Source of the DNA: Comamonas koreensis
Lineage (GTDB): Bacteria; Pseudomonadota; Gammaproteobacteria; Burkholderiales; Burkholderiaceae_C
Assembly (NCBI RefSeq): GCF_014076495.1
Contig: NZ_CP043575.1
Coordinates: forward strand, 3,844,001 to 3,908,000
Direction: 5' to 3'
DNA length: 64,000 nt
Both the position numbers and the translations under genes were made by a program. The notes below the pieces were generated by a model. That model had not been told where the DNA came from and ran no database searches. It saw nothing but the letters and a program-made list of their open reading frames with translations. Positions within the stretch are counted from its first letter, which is position 1. Each line of letters starts with the position of its first letter. This document shows, piece after piece, positions 43,240-51,922 of the stretch.

Positions 43240-44566
43240 TCATGCTCCCCAGACTTGGCCCTTCGGCTTGAACCTTCTCGATCTCCGCCTCCGGGTCCAC
43301 ATCAGGGCCTACAACGCCTCGGCGCTGCATTTCCACGATGGTGGTTTCCTTGGTCAGCATGCCCGCGCCTTGCAGCGACAGCACCAGCTGCGCAGAAGCA
43401 TCAGTGAGAGTAGCCGCGCCGAAGTCCTTGAACAGCGACACCGTCCCGCCATTTCCCGCCTTGAGCCAGTCCGCAGTTATCTGCAGGCATCGGTCCATTG
43501 CGTCCTCGAAATCCTCTACCGTGCTTTGCAGGGTGGACTTGTTGGCCTCGGCATCGTTGGATGCTTCTGTCGCCGTGCGTTGGCCTGGCTGCTTCACCAG
43601 CAGCTCGGCGCCCGTCTGGATCATCTGGTCTTCCAGCGCTTCAAGCTCGGAGCGGCCCACGGTCACCGACTCGGCAGAGCCTTGAATCACTTCGGCCTTG
43701 GCATCCTTATCTGCAAATCTGAGCGCATAAGCTGAGCCCGCAGTTGGCTCGGATAGCTCGCCATCCGTGACGCCCGAAAAGACCAGCAGCCGCTTGCGCG
43801 CAAACCGGACAGAGTCGTCCTGGTCGCTCTGCTGCTGCCAGTGCTTTACGTTCTGGTGCGCCAGGTCCACCAGTGGCGGCGCGCCTTCCATGAAAGCAAT
43901 GCGCCGGCCGTAGTACGGCACAAACGGGATGTAGCTGAGAGAGGTCACCCCCTCATCCACCAAGGCCCATGCGTCCGTGCCTTGCTCGTACAGCGCCCAG
44001 CCGCCAGGGGTCAGGACCCGCACGCGTTGCACCATCTTCACCCCGTAGTCGCCATCCTCAACCTCAGCAGCCTCATGCAGCCGCAATTGGGTCAGTTGCG
44101 CCACCCCTTTGGCGGTATCCAGACGCCAGCCCAGGATGGAGCCATGCGCATAGTGCGTCCAGTAAGGCCGCGTGCCGCCCTCCGCCGGGTAATCCACCAG
44201 CACCCCACCAAATCCATGAGACATCGCCTCAGCGAAGAGTTGAGAGGCAAACGCATGGATCGAGCGGCCCTGTCCATCGATGTCTGGCAGCAAGGCCTTC
44301 ACCTTGGCCGGAACATCCTCGTTGATGGTCATCTGCTTGGAGAACGGCTTGCCTGACATCACCGTGCAGGTGCGCTGGTACGCCGGGAACAGCGTCGCAG
44401 TCCCCAGCCGATACTTATAGTCTTCGTCATCTTCACGGGGCTGTTGCGGCAGCAAGGTCTTGCCTGCCTTCCGCATAGCCTGAGTGCCCCCCATAAGAGG
44501 ATCAATCACCGCCCATGCTTCAGCCATCCGCTTGACCGTGTCGTTTTGTTGGTTGATAGCTGTCAT
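43223..44566 (-). CDS. Portal protein (DUF4055)
   Basis: 447 residues. KAGKTLLPQQPREDDEDYKYRL, YQRTCTVMSGKPFSKQM and HGFGGVLVDYPAEGG fit the DUF4055 portal family. Forms the dodecameric ring through which DNA is packed. Between terminase and MuF genes, as usual. Confidence 0.88.
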   Translation of the reverse strand: MTAINQQNDTVKRMAEAWAVIDPLMGGTQAMRKAGKTLLPQQPREDDEDYKYRLGTATLFPAYQRTCTVMSGKPFSKQMTINEDVPAKVKALLPDIDGQGRSIHAFASQLFAEAMSHGFGGVLVDYPAEGGTRPYWTHYAHGSILGWRLDTAKGVAQLTQLRLHEAAEVEDGDYGVKMVQRVRVLTPGGWALYEQGTDAWALVDEGVTSLSYIPFVPYYGRRIAFMEGAPPLVDLAHQNVKHWQQQSDQDDSVRFARKRLLVFSGVTDGELSEPTAGSAYALRFADKDAKAEVIQGSAESVTVGRSELEALEDQMIQTGAELLVKQPGQRTATEASNDAEANKSTLQSTVEDFEDAMDRCLQITADWLKAGNGGTVSLFKDFGAATLTDASAQLVLSLQGAGMLTKETTIVEMQRRGVVGPDVDPEAEIEKVQAEGPSLGSMNGDGE

Positions 44567-44573
44567 GTTTTCC

Positions 44574-45992
44574 TTACCAGCGGAATGTCTCTATCTTGGC
44601 AGTGCGCTTGACGGCCAACACCCGGTATCTCGTCTCATCGCCAACGTGGTCCTCTGCCTTGGTATCCACATCGTCTGGGTCTGTGTCGCTACGCGGAAGT
44701 ACAGGCACAGTGCGAATGAACTGCCTGCAGGTGCTGAACACAAATAGACCAGGCTCTTCCATACGCTCCGCCATTGAGGCGCGCAGGCGCTCACGCATCA
44801 CTGACCATCCACGCTTGCGAGAGCCAGGAGATTTGTCTGAGCGCTCCCAGCGGACCTTGTGCCGCTCTTGGATCTTGGCAGGACTGTCTCCATTGACCTC
44901 ATCGAAGATCGCGTTATCAGCAGGCCCTGGCTTAACAAAGGCCTCGATGCGCATCTCCTGCTCTCGCTTGAGCACGCCTTGCGCAGTAGCAGAGTCGCTC
45001 TGCTTCAGCCCCTCATTGGGCTTGCCATTCCAGCCATACCACTCTGCGATGCGGAACAGTGTGCCTCGCGGAAAGCTTCTCTCTGTGCCATCTTTGAGCT
45101 TTGCAGGTGAGCCATCAGACTCCGCCCACCAGCCCACAGAAAACGGCTTGGAGCTGCCCCAGTCAAACGAACGATCGACACGCCATGTGGATGGGATATC
45201 GAATGGCTCCAACACATGGATGGCCTCTGTCCACACATCGTCAAACATGCCGCCTGCAACGATGTTCCAGTCGCCATCACGCATCGCCTTGACCAGTGCA
45301 GCGTTGCCCAGACCCTCCAAGCGATCCGCATAGTCGGGGTCGTTGCTCAGGAGCGCTGCGTTATCTGCCAGCTTGGCAGGTATGTACTGCCGGCGCATCC
45401 CGCCCTCTTCCTTGGTCTGCTGGACGATCTCCATGGGCTTAGCCGGATCAACAAAGGTGGCCTTCACCCAGTTGTGCCCAACGCCTCCCGGATTTGAGCC
45501 GGCGTTGATGCGCGGGAACAGGCCTTTGTACTTCTCCGGCAGCTTTAGCCCGCCAAGGCGGCAGCGGCCGCGCAGGTATCGGTAGATCTTGTCCGTGAAG
45601 TGGGTCAGCTCATCGATCAGCAGAACGTGAATTTCAGCACCCTGGTACTTGGTTACGTCCTTTTCATACTGGCAGTGGCAAAGGTGAATCTTGGCACCAT
45701 TCCAGAACTCGATGGAGATTGGCTTTGACCAGTTGACCTTGACGAACTTCTGCTCAATCAACTCCCCAAGTAGTGCAGGAAAGCCGGTTGGCCCTTCAAT
45801 GTGGTTCTTGAGCAGATCGTCGGACAGGCGGCGGAACAGGTACACCTGCAGGCCCGGTATATCCATGCACCAGGCAATCGCGGCCACTCGCATAAGGTGA
45901 GATTTGCCGCCTCCAGCCGCTCCCCCATAGAGGATCTCGGTTGCCTGGCTAAGAAACGCCTCCGTTTGTTTTGGCTGTAGATGTAGCTCCAT
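44574..45992 (-). CDS. Terminase large subunit
   Basis: 472 residues. YGGAAGGGKSHLM near 23-35 is Walker A, VLLIDELTHF near 122 is Walker B, RINAGSNPGG the coupling motif, and D-containing RSFDWGSSK begins the nuclease domain. Motor and nuclease for DNA packaging. Overlaps the small subunit gene by 44 bp. Confidence 0.92.
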   Translation of the reverse strand: MELHLQPKQTEAFLSQATEILYGGAAGGGKSHLMRVAAIAWCMDIPGLQVYLFRRLSDDLLKNHIEGPTGFPALLGELIEQKFVKVNWSKPISIEFWNGAKIHLCHCQYEKDVTKYQGAEIHVLLIDELTHFTDKIYRYLRGRCRLGGLKLPEKYKGLFPRINAGSNPGGVGHNWVKATFVDPAKPMEIVQQTKEEGGMRRQYIPAKLADNAALLSNDPDYADRLEGLGNAALVKAMRDGDWNIVAGGMFDDVWTEAIHVLEPFDIPSTWRVDRSFDWGSSKPFSVGWWAESDGSPAKLKDGTERSFPRGTLFRIAEWYGWNGKPNEGLKQSDSATAQGVLKREQEMRIEAFVKPGPADNAIFDEVNGDSPAKIQERHKVRWERSDKSPGSRKRGWSVMRERLRASMAERMEEPGLFVFSTCRQFIRTVPVLPRSDTDPDDVDTKAEDHVGDETRYRVLAVKRTAKIETFRW

Positions 45993-46536
45993 GCAGCACC
46001 AACCTCAATTCCGGCGTCTTGATCTCGCCTGAGTGCTCTACCTTATCCTTGAAGGCGCCCACATCCACATGCTTGCCAATCAGCTCTACCAGCTTCGTCC
46101 GGTCCAACAGCTTCACCTTGCGCACGGTGGCATAGACGGGGTTGCCCTCTGCGTCTTCGCCATCTCGCTCCTGCACAGTGTCGATGCCAGCAACGAGTCC
46201 GGTGCGCCAAGCAATGGGCCAGTCGTGTACCGACTTCAGGCATCCGTTTTCGTCATACAGGTCTGCCAGGTCTGCTGTTGCATCACGAGCCAGGCGCTGA
46301 AGCACCCAGTCAGCATCAATCTTGGTTCGCTCACTACGCGCCTTCTTTGCGTCCGCAACGGCATCAGAAACCTTGACATTTGCTAACAGGCGGCTTGCCT
46401 GCTCATGTGCCGTCTTGGCGCTGTACCCGGCGCGGATTGCCGCTTGGGTTGCGTTGAGGTCCACTAGGTACTCATCAACGAATGCTTGTTGTTTTGGCGT
46501 CAGAGCCCTTGGCTCGGCCTTCTTTGGCGTTGCCAT
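45949..46536 (-). CDS. Terminase small subunit
   Basis: 195 residues. LTPKQQAFVDEYLVDLNATQAAIRAGYSAKTAHEQASRLL is the DNA-binding helical region of the Terminase_2 family. Binds the packaging site and brings the large subunit. Confidence 0.9.
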   Translation of the reverse strand: MATPKKAEPRALTPKQQAFVDEYLVDLNATQAAIRAGYSAKTAHEQASRLLANVKVSDAVADAKKARSERTKIDADWVLQRLARDATADLADLYDENGCLKSVHDWPIAWRTGLVAGIDTVQERDGEDAEGNPVYATVRKVKLLDRTKLVELIGKHVDVGAFKDKVEHSGEIKTPELRLVLHGATSTAKTNGGVS

Positions 46537-46552
46537 AGGCTCTCCAGAAATA

Positions 46553-46572
46553 GAAAAACCGCCCGAAGGCGG
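46553..46572 (-). terminator. Terminator before terminase
   Basis: CCGCC, TTCG, GGCGG on the minus strand, then TTTTTC. Lies between the DUF2158 gene and terminase and could be one that late antitermination must override. Confidence 0.65.
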
Positions 46573-46598
46573 CGAGTGATCTGTTAGCTAGTTCGCTA

Positions 46599-46781
46599 TC
46601 AGTCATCTTTCTGGAGAACCGCCTCCAGGAAGCTATCGCGGTTGACAACATTGTCCTTAAACCACACTACAGCAACGAAAACCTGGTCAGAACCCATTGG
46701 CCTGAAAGCAGGATCGGTAACTGTCATCAATGGCCCGCCACTGTTAAGAACCACAACATCACCCACTTGGAAATTAGACAT
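46599..46781 (-). CDS. DUF2158-like small protein
   Basis: 60 residues from MSNFQVGDVVVLNSGGPLMTV, the signature of the DUF2158/YodC family. Function unknown. A paralogue lies at 47025-47282. Confidence 0.75.
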   Translation of the reverse strand: MSNFQVGDVVVLNSGGPLMTVTDPAFRPMGSDQVFVAVVWFKDNVVNRDSFLEAVLQKDD

Positions 46782-46854
46782 AAAACTCCTCAAAAACCGA
46801 CATCGGTAAATTGAGTTGGGTGCTACTCTTGGAGATTCAACTGCGGGATTTCAC

Positions 46855-47025
46855 CTATACCCGCTGATCTTTGCGATCAATCAGGCCAGTCAGCGCTTCA
46901 TTCAGCTCACGATACAACCTCTGCAGTCCCTCGACGCTGCCTCCGAAAGGGCAGTAGACAAGCTGATGACGCATGCGCTTGAAGATGCGTCGCTTGTGTT
47001 GGCGTCTGTTCACGGACATCTCCAT
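46855..47025 (-). CDS. Small basic hypothetical protein
   Basis: 56 residues (MEMSVNRRQHKRRIFKRMRHQ..., ending LIDRKDQRV). The start overlaps the preceding stop as TAATG. The basic N-terminus suggests nucleic-acid binding. Confidence 0.55.
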   Translation of the reverse strand: MEMSVNRRQHKRRIFKRMRHQLVYCPFGGSVEGLQRLYRELNEALTGLIDRKDQRV

Positions 47026-47282
47026 TACCGCGCTCCGTAGCAGGTCAGCAGCGCTATATCAAAGGTGTGCTTGCCTGTAGTGCCGTCGCCAGCATCCCAC
47101 CAGCACGTCACCTGATCCGCTGCCACATCCATCACGGTCATCTCTGGTCCGCCGGATGCGAGCTGCACGCGGTTACCTGGCCAGACCTTGGCCAACATAG
47201 GCGGGCGCGGCAGCTTGATCAGGCTGGACGCGGAGAATGGCCGACAGTTGAGGAATGAGAGGTCATTGCTTGGGGCTGTCAT
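47025..47282 (-). CDS. DUF2158-like protein
   Basis: 85 residues, with AGGAGA before the ATG. WPGNRVQLASGGPEMTVMDV near 33 matches the DUF2158 pattern; a 28-residue N-terminal extension is unusual and an ATG at 47198 would remove it. Confidence 0.65.
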   Translation of the reverse strand: MTAPSNDLSFLNCRPFSASSLIKLPRPPMLAKVWPGNRVQLASGGPEMTVMDVAADQVTCWWDAGDGTTGKHTFDIALLTCYGAR

Positions 47283-47428
47283 GGCTCTCCTCTATCGGGT
47301 CGTAGCGTCGAGACTACAAGTGGGAATACACAACTGAGCCTAGACAGAAAACTTCAAATTCAAGCCATATGCTACGATTGTTGACGTTTGATTACAAACG
47401 AACCAAATTCATACAAACTTAGGCACAC

Positions 47429-48352
47429 ATGACCTCTCTATCTACCAATCGCTCTCTTTGCAATCTGGCAGGTTCCGTCCTGATCGGCCTCTTTGCCAAT
47501 TCAGCTTTCGCTCAAACGTGTACGCCGGTGACTACCTCGGGCACTTACAACGGTGTTGACGTAACCGTGGCGCTGACAAACACCGTTCAGTATGGAAGCC
47601 CTTATACAAGTTGCGGTGTGACTACTGGGGCAAATGCAATTTATGCCGGAACTGGGCCGGGCAACTCAAAAATTGTTTATTCATTTTCTTCTCCTCAAAC
47701 CACCGCTCGTGTTTTGTTCTCAGGAGCAAATTCTGGAGAGTCCGCCTCGTTCTCTTTTGACGTTGGCACTCCAACAGTCTCGGTAAACGCAAGCAGCTGC
47801 ACGCCTCCGATCACAGGCGCAACTGTAACGTTCCCAGGGTCTGATGATGGTGCGGATTTGCAGGTGACAGGGTCTCAACCCTTCAACACTCTTACAATTG
47901 ACGTTCCAGTTATTGACCAAAGTGGCAGTCTGCTGGACCTTTGCGCAGAGTCGATTGCAGTTGCTCCACTAACTCCTCAGGAGATCAACTTCACATCGAC
48001 CGCACCAAGCCCAGCAATCGTTGGTGCAACTTACGAAGTAGCTGCAACAGGCGGCGCCTCCGGCGAGCCAGTTGTTCTGGCCATAGATGCCTCAGCATCT
48101 GCTGTTTGCTCGATTGCAGGAAATACGGTCAGCTTGCTTGCTGAAGGCACTTGCGTAATCAATGCTGATCAGGCGGGCAACGCAACATATGAAGCCGCGC
48201 CACAAGCTCAGCAATCATTCTCTGTGACCGCAGCCCCCGTGATTCCTCCACAAGCAGCTACACCAGTCCCGACACTGGGAGCCTGGGGTCTGGCAATCCT
48301 GACCTCGCTGCTCGGCGGCTTCGCTGTCATGCGTCAACGCCGCAAATCCTGA
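47429..48352 (+). CDS. Secreted IPTL-CTERM protein
   Basis: 307 residues. Signal peptide (LAGSVLIGLFANSAFA), a beta-rich cysteine-containing middle part, then a C-terminal sorting signal: VPTLGAWGLAILTSLLGG followed by RQRRKS. This matches IPTL-CTERM tails, which are recognised by an exosortase-like host system in betaproteobacteria. Repeats like EINFTSTAPSPAIVGATYEV resemble Ig-like domains. Rightward among leftward late genes: a moron altering the lysogen surface. Confidence 0.85.
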   Translation: MTSLSTNRSLCNLAGSVLIGLFANSAFAQTCTPVTTSGTYNGVDVTVALTNTVQYGSPYTSCGVTTGANAIYAGTGPGNSKIVYSFSSPQTTARVLFSGANSGESASFSFDVGTPTVSVNASSCTPPITGATVTFPGSDDGADLQVTGSQPFNTLTIDVPVIDQSGSLLDLCAESIAVAPLTPQEINFTSTAPSPAIVGATYEVAATGGASGEPVVLAIDASASAVCSIAGNTVSLLAEGTCVINADQAGNATYEAAPQAQQSFSVTAAPVIPPQAATPVPTLGAWGLAILTSLLGGFAVMRQRRKS

Positions 48353-48365
48353 TCGTTTGAAGAAA

Positions 48366-48413
48366 CCCTCTTGGCTTACGATGGGAGTTCTCACACAACC
48401 ATCACCAAGAGGG
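48366..48413 (+). promoter_or_regulatory. Stem that covers a ribosome binding site
   Basis: CCCTCTTGG (48366-48374) is complementary to CCAAGAGGG (48405-48413). The right arm contains AGAGGG, the ribosome binding site for the ATG at 48419, so folding would block translation. Confidence 0.5.
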
Positions 48414-48418
48414 CGTCT

Positions 48419-48736
48419 ATGAAATTTGAATCACTTGAAGAGGTGGCGAAGTTCTGTGCGCACATAGAGCGCGAAAAAGACATGTTGCTGTGCTTGGCCC
48501 AGGTCCATGAGCTACTCATTGCAGCTCTAGTGTCGTCTCACCCTGATCACGCCCAATTTCAGTTGATGACCACTTCCCTCTTGGAGCGGTCCATGAACAC
48601 CACATTCAAGGATCTCCCTGAGGATCAGAAGCAACTAATTCGCAATAGGGTTGAGAACATGCAGCTGATTCCCAAAACGAACTTACCCAACCCAGTCGCC
48701 CATTTATCAGGGACTAGTCAAAGGCCACCAGAATAG
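48419..48736 (+). CDS. Hypothetical protein
   Basis: 105 residues (MKFESLEEVAKFCAHIEREKDML...), helical and soluble, unrecognised. The ribosome binding site AGAGGG is inside the hairpin above. Its end overlaps the leftward gene at 48718 by 19 bp. Confidence 0.6.
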   Translation: MKFESLEEVAKFCAHIEREKDMLLCLAQVHELLIAALVSSHPDHAQFQLMTTSLLERSMNTTFKDLPEDQKQLIRNRVENMQLIPKTNLPNPVAHLSGTSQRPPE

Positions 48737-49104
48737 TTTGGTGGGCTATTTGCGAACTCTTCGGCGCTGGGTCGGTAGCCTGCTACGACCATGCAAGCCT
48801 TGTTGCCTGCGGCCGGGATGATGCGTTCGCCAACCTGGTCGGCCGGGCGCATCTCCTTCATCCTGAATAGCTGCTCGCGGAGCCCACCAATGGTGCACAC
48901 CTCATCTCCTGCGGGCGTTCCAGCATTGATTGGCTCGCTACCTAGCACTGTTGCGCGAAGACTCTTTAGCACCTGCGCCGCCTCAGGGAACATCCCAAGC
49001 CAGTGCTGGTAGTCCTGAACGTGAGCACGGAAGCGCCACGACTCATCAGACTCTTGCTTCAGCTCAGGGCACAGCCACAGGGCTATCTTTCGTCTTAGGC
49101 TCAT
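48718..49104 (-). CDS. Hypothetical phage protein
   Basis: 128 residues. AGYRPSAEEFANSPPNYSGG at the end and SLRRKIALWLCPELK at the start; middle part helical. First or second gene of the late transcript. No family named. Confidence 0.6.
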   Translation of the reverse strand: MSLRRKIALWLCPELKQESDESWRFRAHVQDYQHWLGMFPEAAQVLKSLRATVLGSEPINAGTPAGDEVCTIGGLREQLFRMKEMRPADQVGERIIPAAGNKACMVVAGYRPSAEEFANSPPNYSGGL

Positions 49105-49292
49105 GGCTTCTTCTCCCGCTCCACAGCTTGCTGTACGTTCTCAGCCACACGCTTGAGCGCGGTTGCCGTGTATGGCTCGGCCTTGTCAGTGCATGCGCCG
49201 CCCATGGTGATGACATCAGCGGCAATAGCCAGCGGGGTTTCAACAACCACACCGACCACAGCCTTGGTCAGAGATCCGAGCATTCCAAACAT
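49101..49292 (-). CDS. Small hypothetical phage protein
   Basis: 63 residues from MFGMLGSLTKAVVGVVVETPLAIAADV, with a hydrophobic or amphipathic N-terminal half. Stop and next start overlap as ATGA. Common kind of protein near phage late promoters; role unknown. Confidence 0.55.
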   Translation of the reverse strand: MFGMLGSLTKAVVGVVVETPLAIAADVITMGGACTDKAEPYTATALKRVAENVQQAVEREKKP

Positions 49293-49304
49293 AGGCGACT
49301 CCAA

Positions 49305-49328
49305 AAGAAAAGCCAGCACTTGGCTGGC
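49305..49328 (-). terminator. Leader terminator 2
   Basis: Minus strand GCCAGC, five-base loop, GCTGGC then TTTTCTTTT, directly before the gene at 49292. Confidence 0.6.
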
Positions 49329-49465
49329 CTTGGTATTCGTACCCCATCAGACAACCCTCATGGGCTGGGGTTGCTGTTCGCTTCTTCAAGCACTGGGAAG
49401 CTCTCAGTAGGAGATGCCGCACCTTCATACCGCTCGGGTGCGGGCCGCGCTTGCTGCAGCTGGAC

Positions 49466-49493
49466 ATGAAAAAGCCCCGCGCTTGGCGAGGCT
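49466..49493 (-). terminator. Leader terminator 1
   Basis: Minus strand GCCTCGC, loop, GCGGGGC then TTTTT. With the one at 49305 it would stop late transcription unless an antiterminator acts. Confidence 0.65.
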
Positions 49494-49541
49494 GGGTGGT
49501 GATGGCGCCCGGTTACGCCCGGACCTACATTGCTGCTTGAC

Positions 49542-49671
49542 CATCTTCTAAGCGGGCCGGCTGCGATCTCCGGCTTATCTTCCCCTGCCAGCAAGTCTGT
49601 CAGTGGTGGCGGGGTGCCGCACTGTCTGGGTCGGGCTGCACATCGCAACTGTGCGCTTCGCTTAGAAGATG
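49542..49671 (-). ncRNA. Candidate structured RNA in the late leader
   Basis: CATCTTCTAAGCG (49542-49554) and its exact complement (49659-49671) close a 130-base domain. Inside, on the minus strand, are GCACA-N7-TGTGC and GCCGG-N8-CCGGC-type hairpins, giving a multibranched shape. No long reading frame. Strand is chosen from the leftward late transcript. Confidence 0.4.
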
Positions 49672-50058
49672 ATCCTCATAAAGGATTGATGGTGCCGGGT
49701 GCATGGCCAAATCCCGGTTTCTGGTAGCCAGAGCAACCTGGCCATTTGTCGGTGAGGTGCGTTACCGCCAGAACTCTGCACATTGAGCCAGTCTTAGCAG
49801 GACTGTTCTTCACCATCACAACTGCTGACTGCATGACGTCTGAATTGCTTGTGGTCGCTTTCGCTCTCGCAGCACTTCGGTTCTCAATCAGCATGTGTGA
49901 TGGCCCTAGAAGCGGGAACGCTCCGCCATCTAAGGCCTGCCATGGAATGCATGGGATGGTTTATCTGAATCATGGGAGGCCTAAGCACAGCCCAAACTGA
50001 TTCATCATCAAACTAACGCAGTCCGAACGTTACCACACTTCTCGCTGCGTTACAAGAT

Positions 50059-50502
50059 TTATTTAAGCAGGCTGAACATTCTTCCGCCGTGGGCTGCGCG
50101 GCAGGTGCGAACGTGGTCGATCAGCATCTGGGCTGCGCGGTTGGCCGGCTCCTTGCGGTACTTCTCGCCCTTGCACTTCGGGCAGGTGTGCTCCTTGTCG
50201 CCCTTGGTCATCACACCAGTGGCATGGCAGACCTTGCAACGCGGATCCACCAGCCACTCGATGGCCGCCACGATTGCCTCAGTCCCGCCTTCCAGCTTCT
50301 TCTCCTGCGTGTACTGCAGGAGCGCGGCATAGAACCGGGTCATGTCCTCCTTGGTGGGCTTGGAGATCAGGCGCAGGTAATGGGCTGCCATGTTGCGAGG
50401 GCTCATGCCGCTGGCCTTGATGACATCGACCTGGCCAATCTTGTGGGGCTCGTCTGCCAGGCAAGAGGCCAGGGATGCGGATAGGTAGCGTTCTTCAATC
50501 AT
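50059..50502 (-). CDS. Putative late antitermination (Q-like) protein
   Basis: 147 residues. A helical N-terminal part with SGMSPRNMAAHYLRLI, then a zinc motif CKVCHATG...CPKCKGEKYRKEPANRA. Position after NinG and before a terminator-rich leader and the late genes matches phage Q proteins. Function inferred from place and zinc pattern. Confidence 0.65.
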   Translation of the reverse strand: MIEERYLSASLASCLADEPHKIGQVDVIKASGMSPRNMAAHYLRLISKPTKEDMTRFYAALLQYTQEKKLEGGTEAIVAAIEWLVDPRCKVCHATGVMTKGDKEHTCPKCKGEKYRKEPANRAAQMLIDHVRTCRAAHGGRMFSLLK

Positions 50503-51086
50503 CAGGCTCTCTCTTTCTTCAATTCGTTGGTCTTTGCTCTGTACTCAGCCTTGATGGCCCTCAGCTCGTCTTTTGTCCATTTGTGGACTTCGTTGTTGGC
50601 TTCGAGCTGGAGCAGCCGTTCTTCGCCAATACGCCCCAAAAGGCCGATTCGGTAATCTGCGACCCGACCTGAGAGCCAACGATTGCAGTGCTTGCACTGG
50701 CCGTGAGCGTTATCAGGATGGAAGCGAAGGTGCTTGGCGGCACCAGTGCTGCGGTAATGACCGCAATCAACCCCACCACCAACCCCATAACTGTCCAGCG
50801 CTTGGCCGCACGATATGCAAGGTTGTCGCTCGTCTCGAACGCGGATATATGCATTGAATTCCTTCTGAGCCTCTTTGGTCAGCTCGTTGATTGACTTAAT
50901 CGCCTCCTTGCGGCGCTTCGTTTCGGCTCGCTCTACCTTGGCAGCGGCCCGGGCGCGCTTGGCTTCCTCTCGCTCCTTCTTGGCGGCTTGCGCCTCTGCC
51001 CACGGCTCGATGCATTCGGGGTGGATTCGATGATGGCCATGTAGCTTGGTGCGGCAATGTGGACAAAGCGTGCGGCGGAAGGTCAT
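50502..51086 (-). CDS. ninG: NinG/Rap recombination protein
   Basis: 194 residues. N-terminal zinc pair (LCPHCRTKLHG), a long charged helix, then CISCGQALDSYGVGGGVDCGHYRSTGAAKHLRFH and CKHCNRWLSG, diagnostic of NinG, a nuclease that resolves recombination branches. Overlaps the Q-like gene by one base. Confidence 0.93.
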   Translation of the reverse strand: MTFRRTLCPHCRTKLHGHHRIHPECIEPWAEAQAAKKEREEAKRARAAAKVERAETKRRKEAIKSINELTKEAQKEFNAYIRVRDERQPCISCGQALDSYGVGGGVDCGHYRSTGAAKHLRFHPDNAHGQCKHCNRWLSGRVADYRIGLLGRIGEERLLQLEANNEVHKWTKDELRAIKAEYRAKTNELKKERA

Positions 51087-51196
51087 GCCATCACCCCAAA
51101 CATGAATGCCACAAACAAAAACCAGCCCCAGCCTGGTAGCCCCAGCGCAGCCAGAACGAAGCCGCAGAGCATGGTGAAGAATGCAACATCCTTCAT
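51083..51196 (-). CDS. Small membrane protein
   Basis: 37 residues (MKDVAFFTMLCGFVLAALGL...), almost entirely hydrophobic, with two short membrane segments around PGWGW. ATGA overlaps at both ends show it belongs to the operon. Confidence 0.65.
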   Translation of the reverse strand: MKDVAFFTMLCGFVLAALGLPGWGWFLFVAFMFGVMA

Positions 51197-51606
51197 GCCT
51201 GGCCCTCCACCGCCTTGAACCGAACGCCCCGCTCTGCCCCGAATGCCTCCATCAGGGTCTGCAGATCGGCCATCTCGGCCTTGGTCATCTTGGAGGTGGA
51301 CTGGCCGCAGACGACGAATCCGCCATCCAAGCCAGGAACAACCTTGGTGCGCTTGAGCGCGGCGCTGAAAACATCCTTCCATTCCTCAGCGGTCAGACGG
51401 TGGCCGTGCCAATCCACCTGGGCGGAGATGTCGGAGAGCATCGCCCACAGCCGGCGATTCTGCGCATCGCTGCGCTTCTCTGGCCGGATCTCCAGGGTGA
51501 GGCGGTGGCCAGACAGAATCCAAGGCTTGACGAAGCCCCACGCATGCATGAGGGCCTTATGCGCTTGGATGGGCTCCCACAGGGAGAGGCTGATGCGCTC
51601 AGTCAC
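51193..51606 (-). CDS. ninB: NinB-like recombination protein
   Basis: 137 residues from a GTG. LEIRPEKRSDAQNRRLWAML, WHGHRLTAEEWKDVF and FGAERGVRFK are NinB landmarks; lambda NinB has a similar length. Binds single-stranded DNA in phage recombination. Confidence 0.88.
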   Translation of the reverse strand: MTERISLSLWEPIQAHKALMHAWGFVKPWILSGHRLTLEIRPEKRSDAQNRRLWAMLSDISAQVDWHGHRLTAEEWKDVFSAALKRTKVVPGLDGGFVVCGQSTSKMTKAEMADLQTLMEAFGAERGVRFKAVEGQA

Positions 51607-51670
51607 GGCCAGGGCCCATGTCGATAACGGGCAGCTTAAGCAGGTCCGCCTTGCCACCCTCTTGGGCCAC
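51599..51670 (-). CDS. Possible 23-residue peptide before ninB
   Basis: GTG start, ends LPVIDMGPGRD, and the stop overlaps the ninB GTG. It lies in the same frame as the gene before, separated only by that gene's TAG, so it may be a readthrough extension or a remnant. Confidence 0.25.
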   Translation of the reverse strand: MAQEGGKADLLKLPVIDMGPGRD

Positions 51671-51676
51671 CAGCCG

Positions 51677-51922
51677 CTACCCAAAGAAGACGACCTTCTC
51701 TGCGTCGTACAGCCCATCCTTGTAGCCAGCCTTAGCCTTTCCCATGCGAGCTGCTGCCCGGCGCCACAATGCCTTGAACGCATTGCCCTCGGCGTAGTTC
51801 ATGCCAAGCGCCTCGATGATGTCGTTGCACTCAGCAGCGTATGCGCCGCCGCCAGAGGTTGGGCTCTCCACCTCAACGGTGTAGTAGCTCACGCTGCCGC
51901 CTGTGTATTCGGTATTGCTCAT
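51677..51922 (-). CDS. Hypothetical phage protein
   Basis: 81 residues from MSNTEYTGGSVSYYTVEV. Contains FKALWRRAAARMGKAKAGYKDGLYDAEKVVFF, a helical end seen in small early phage proteins. Overlaps the gene before as ATGA. Confidence 0.65.
   Translation of the reverse strand: MSNTEYTGGSVSYYTVEVESPTSGGGAYAAECNDIIEALGMNYAEGNAFKALWRRAAARMGKAKAGYKDGLYDAEKVVFFG

Larger units (their letters stand above)
49293..50058. other. Long late-leader region without clear gene
   Basis: About 770 bp between the Q-like gene and the first late gene. It holds two terminator hairpins and a long structured inverted repeat (listed separately). A minus frame at 49676-49894 (72 residues) is possible but weak. Best read as the leader of the late transcript. 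Confidence 0.5.

Noticed and set aside
49746..50000. 84-codon plus-strand gene in the late leader
   Set aside because: No ribosome binding site and odd composition; it runs against the late transcript.
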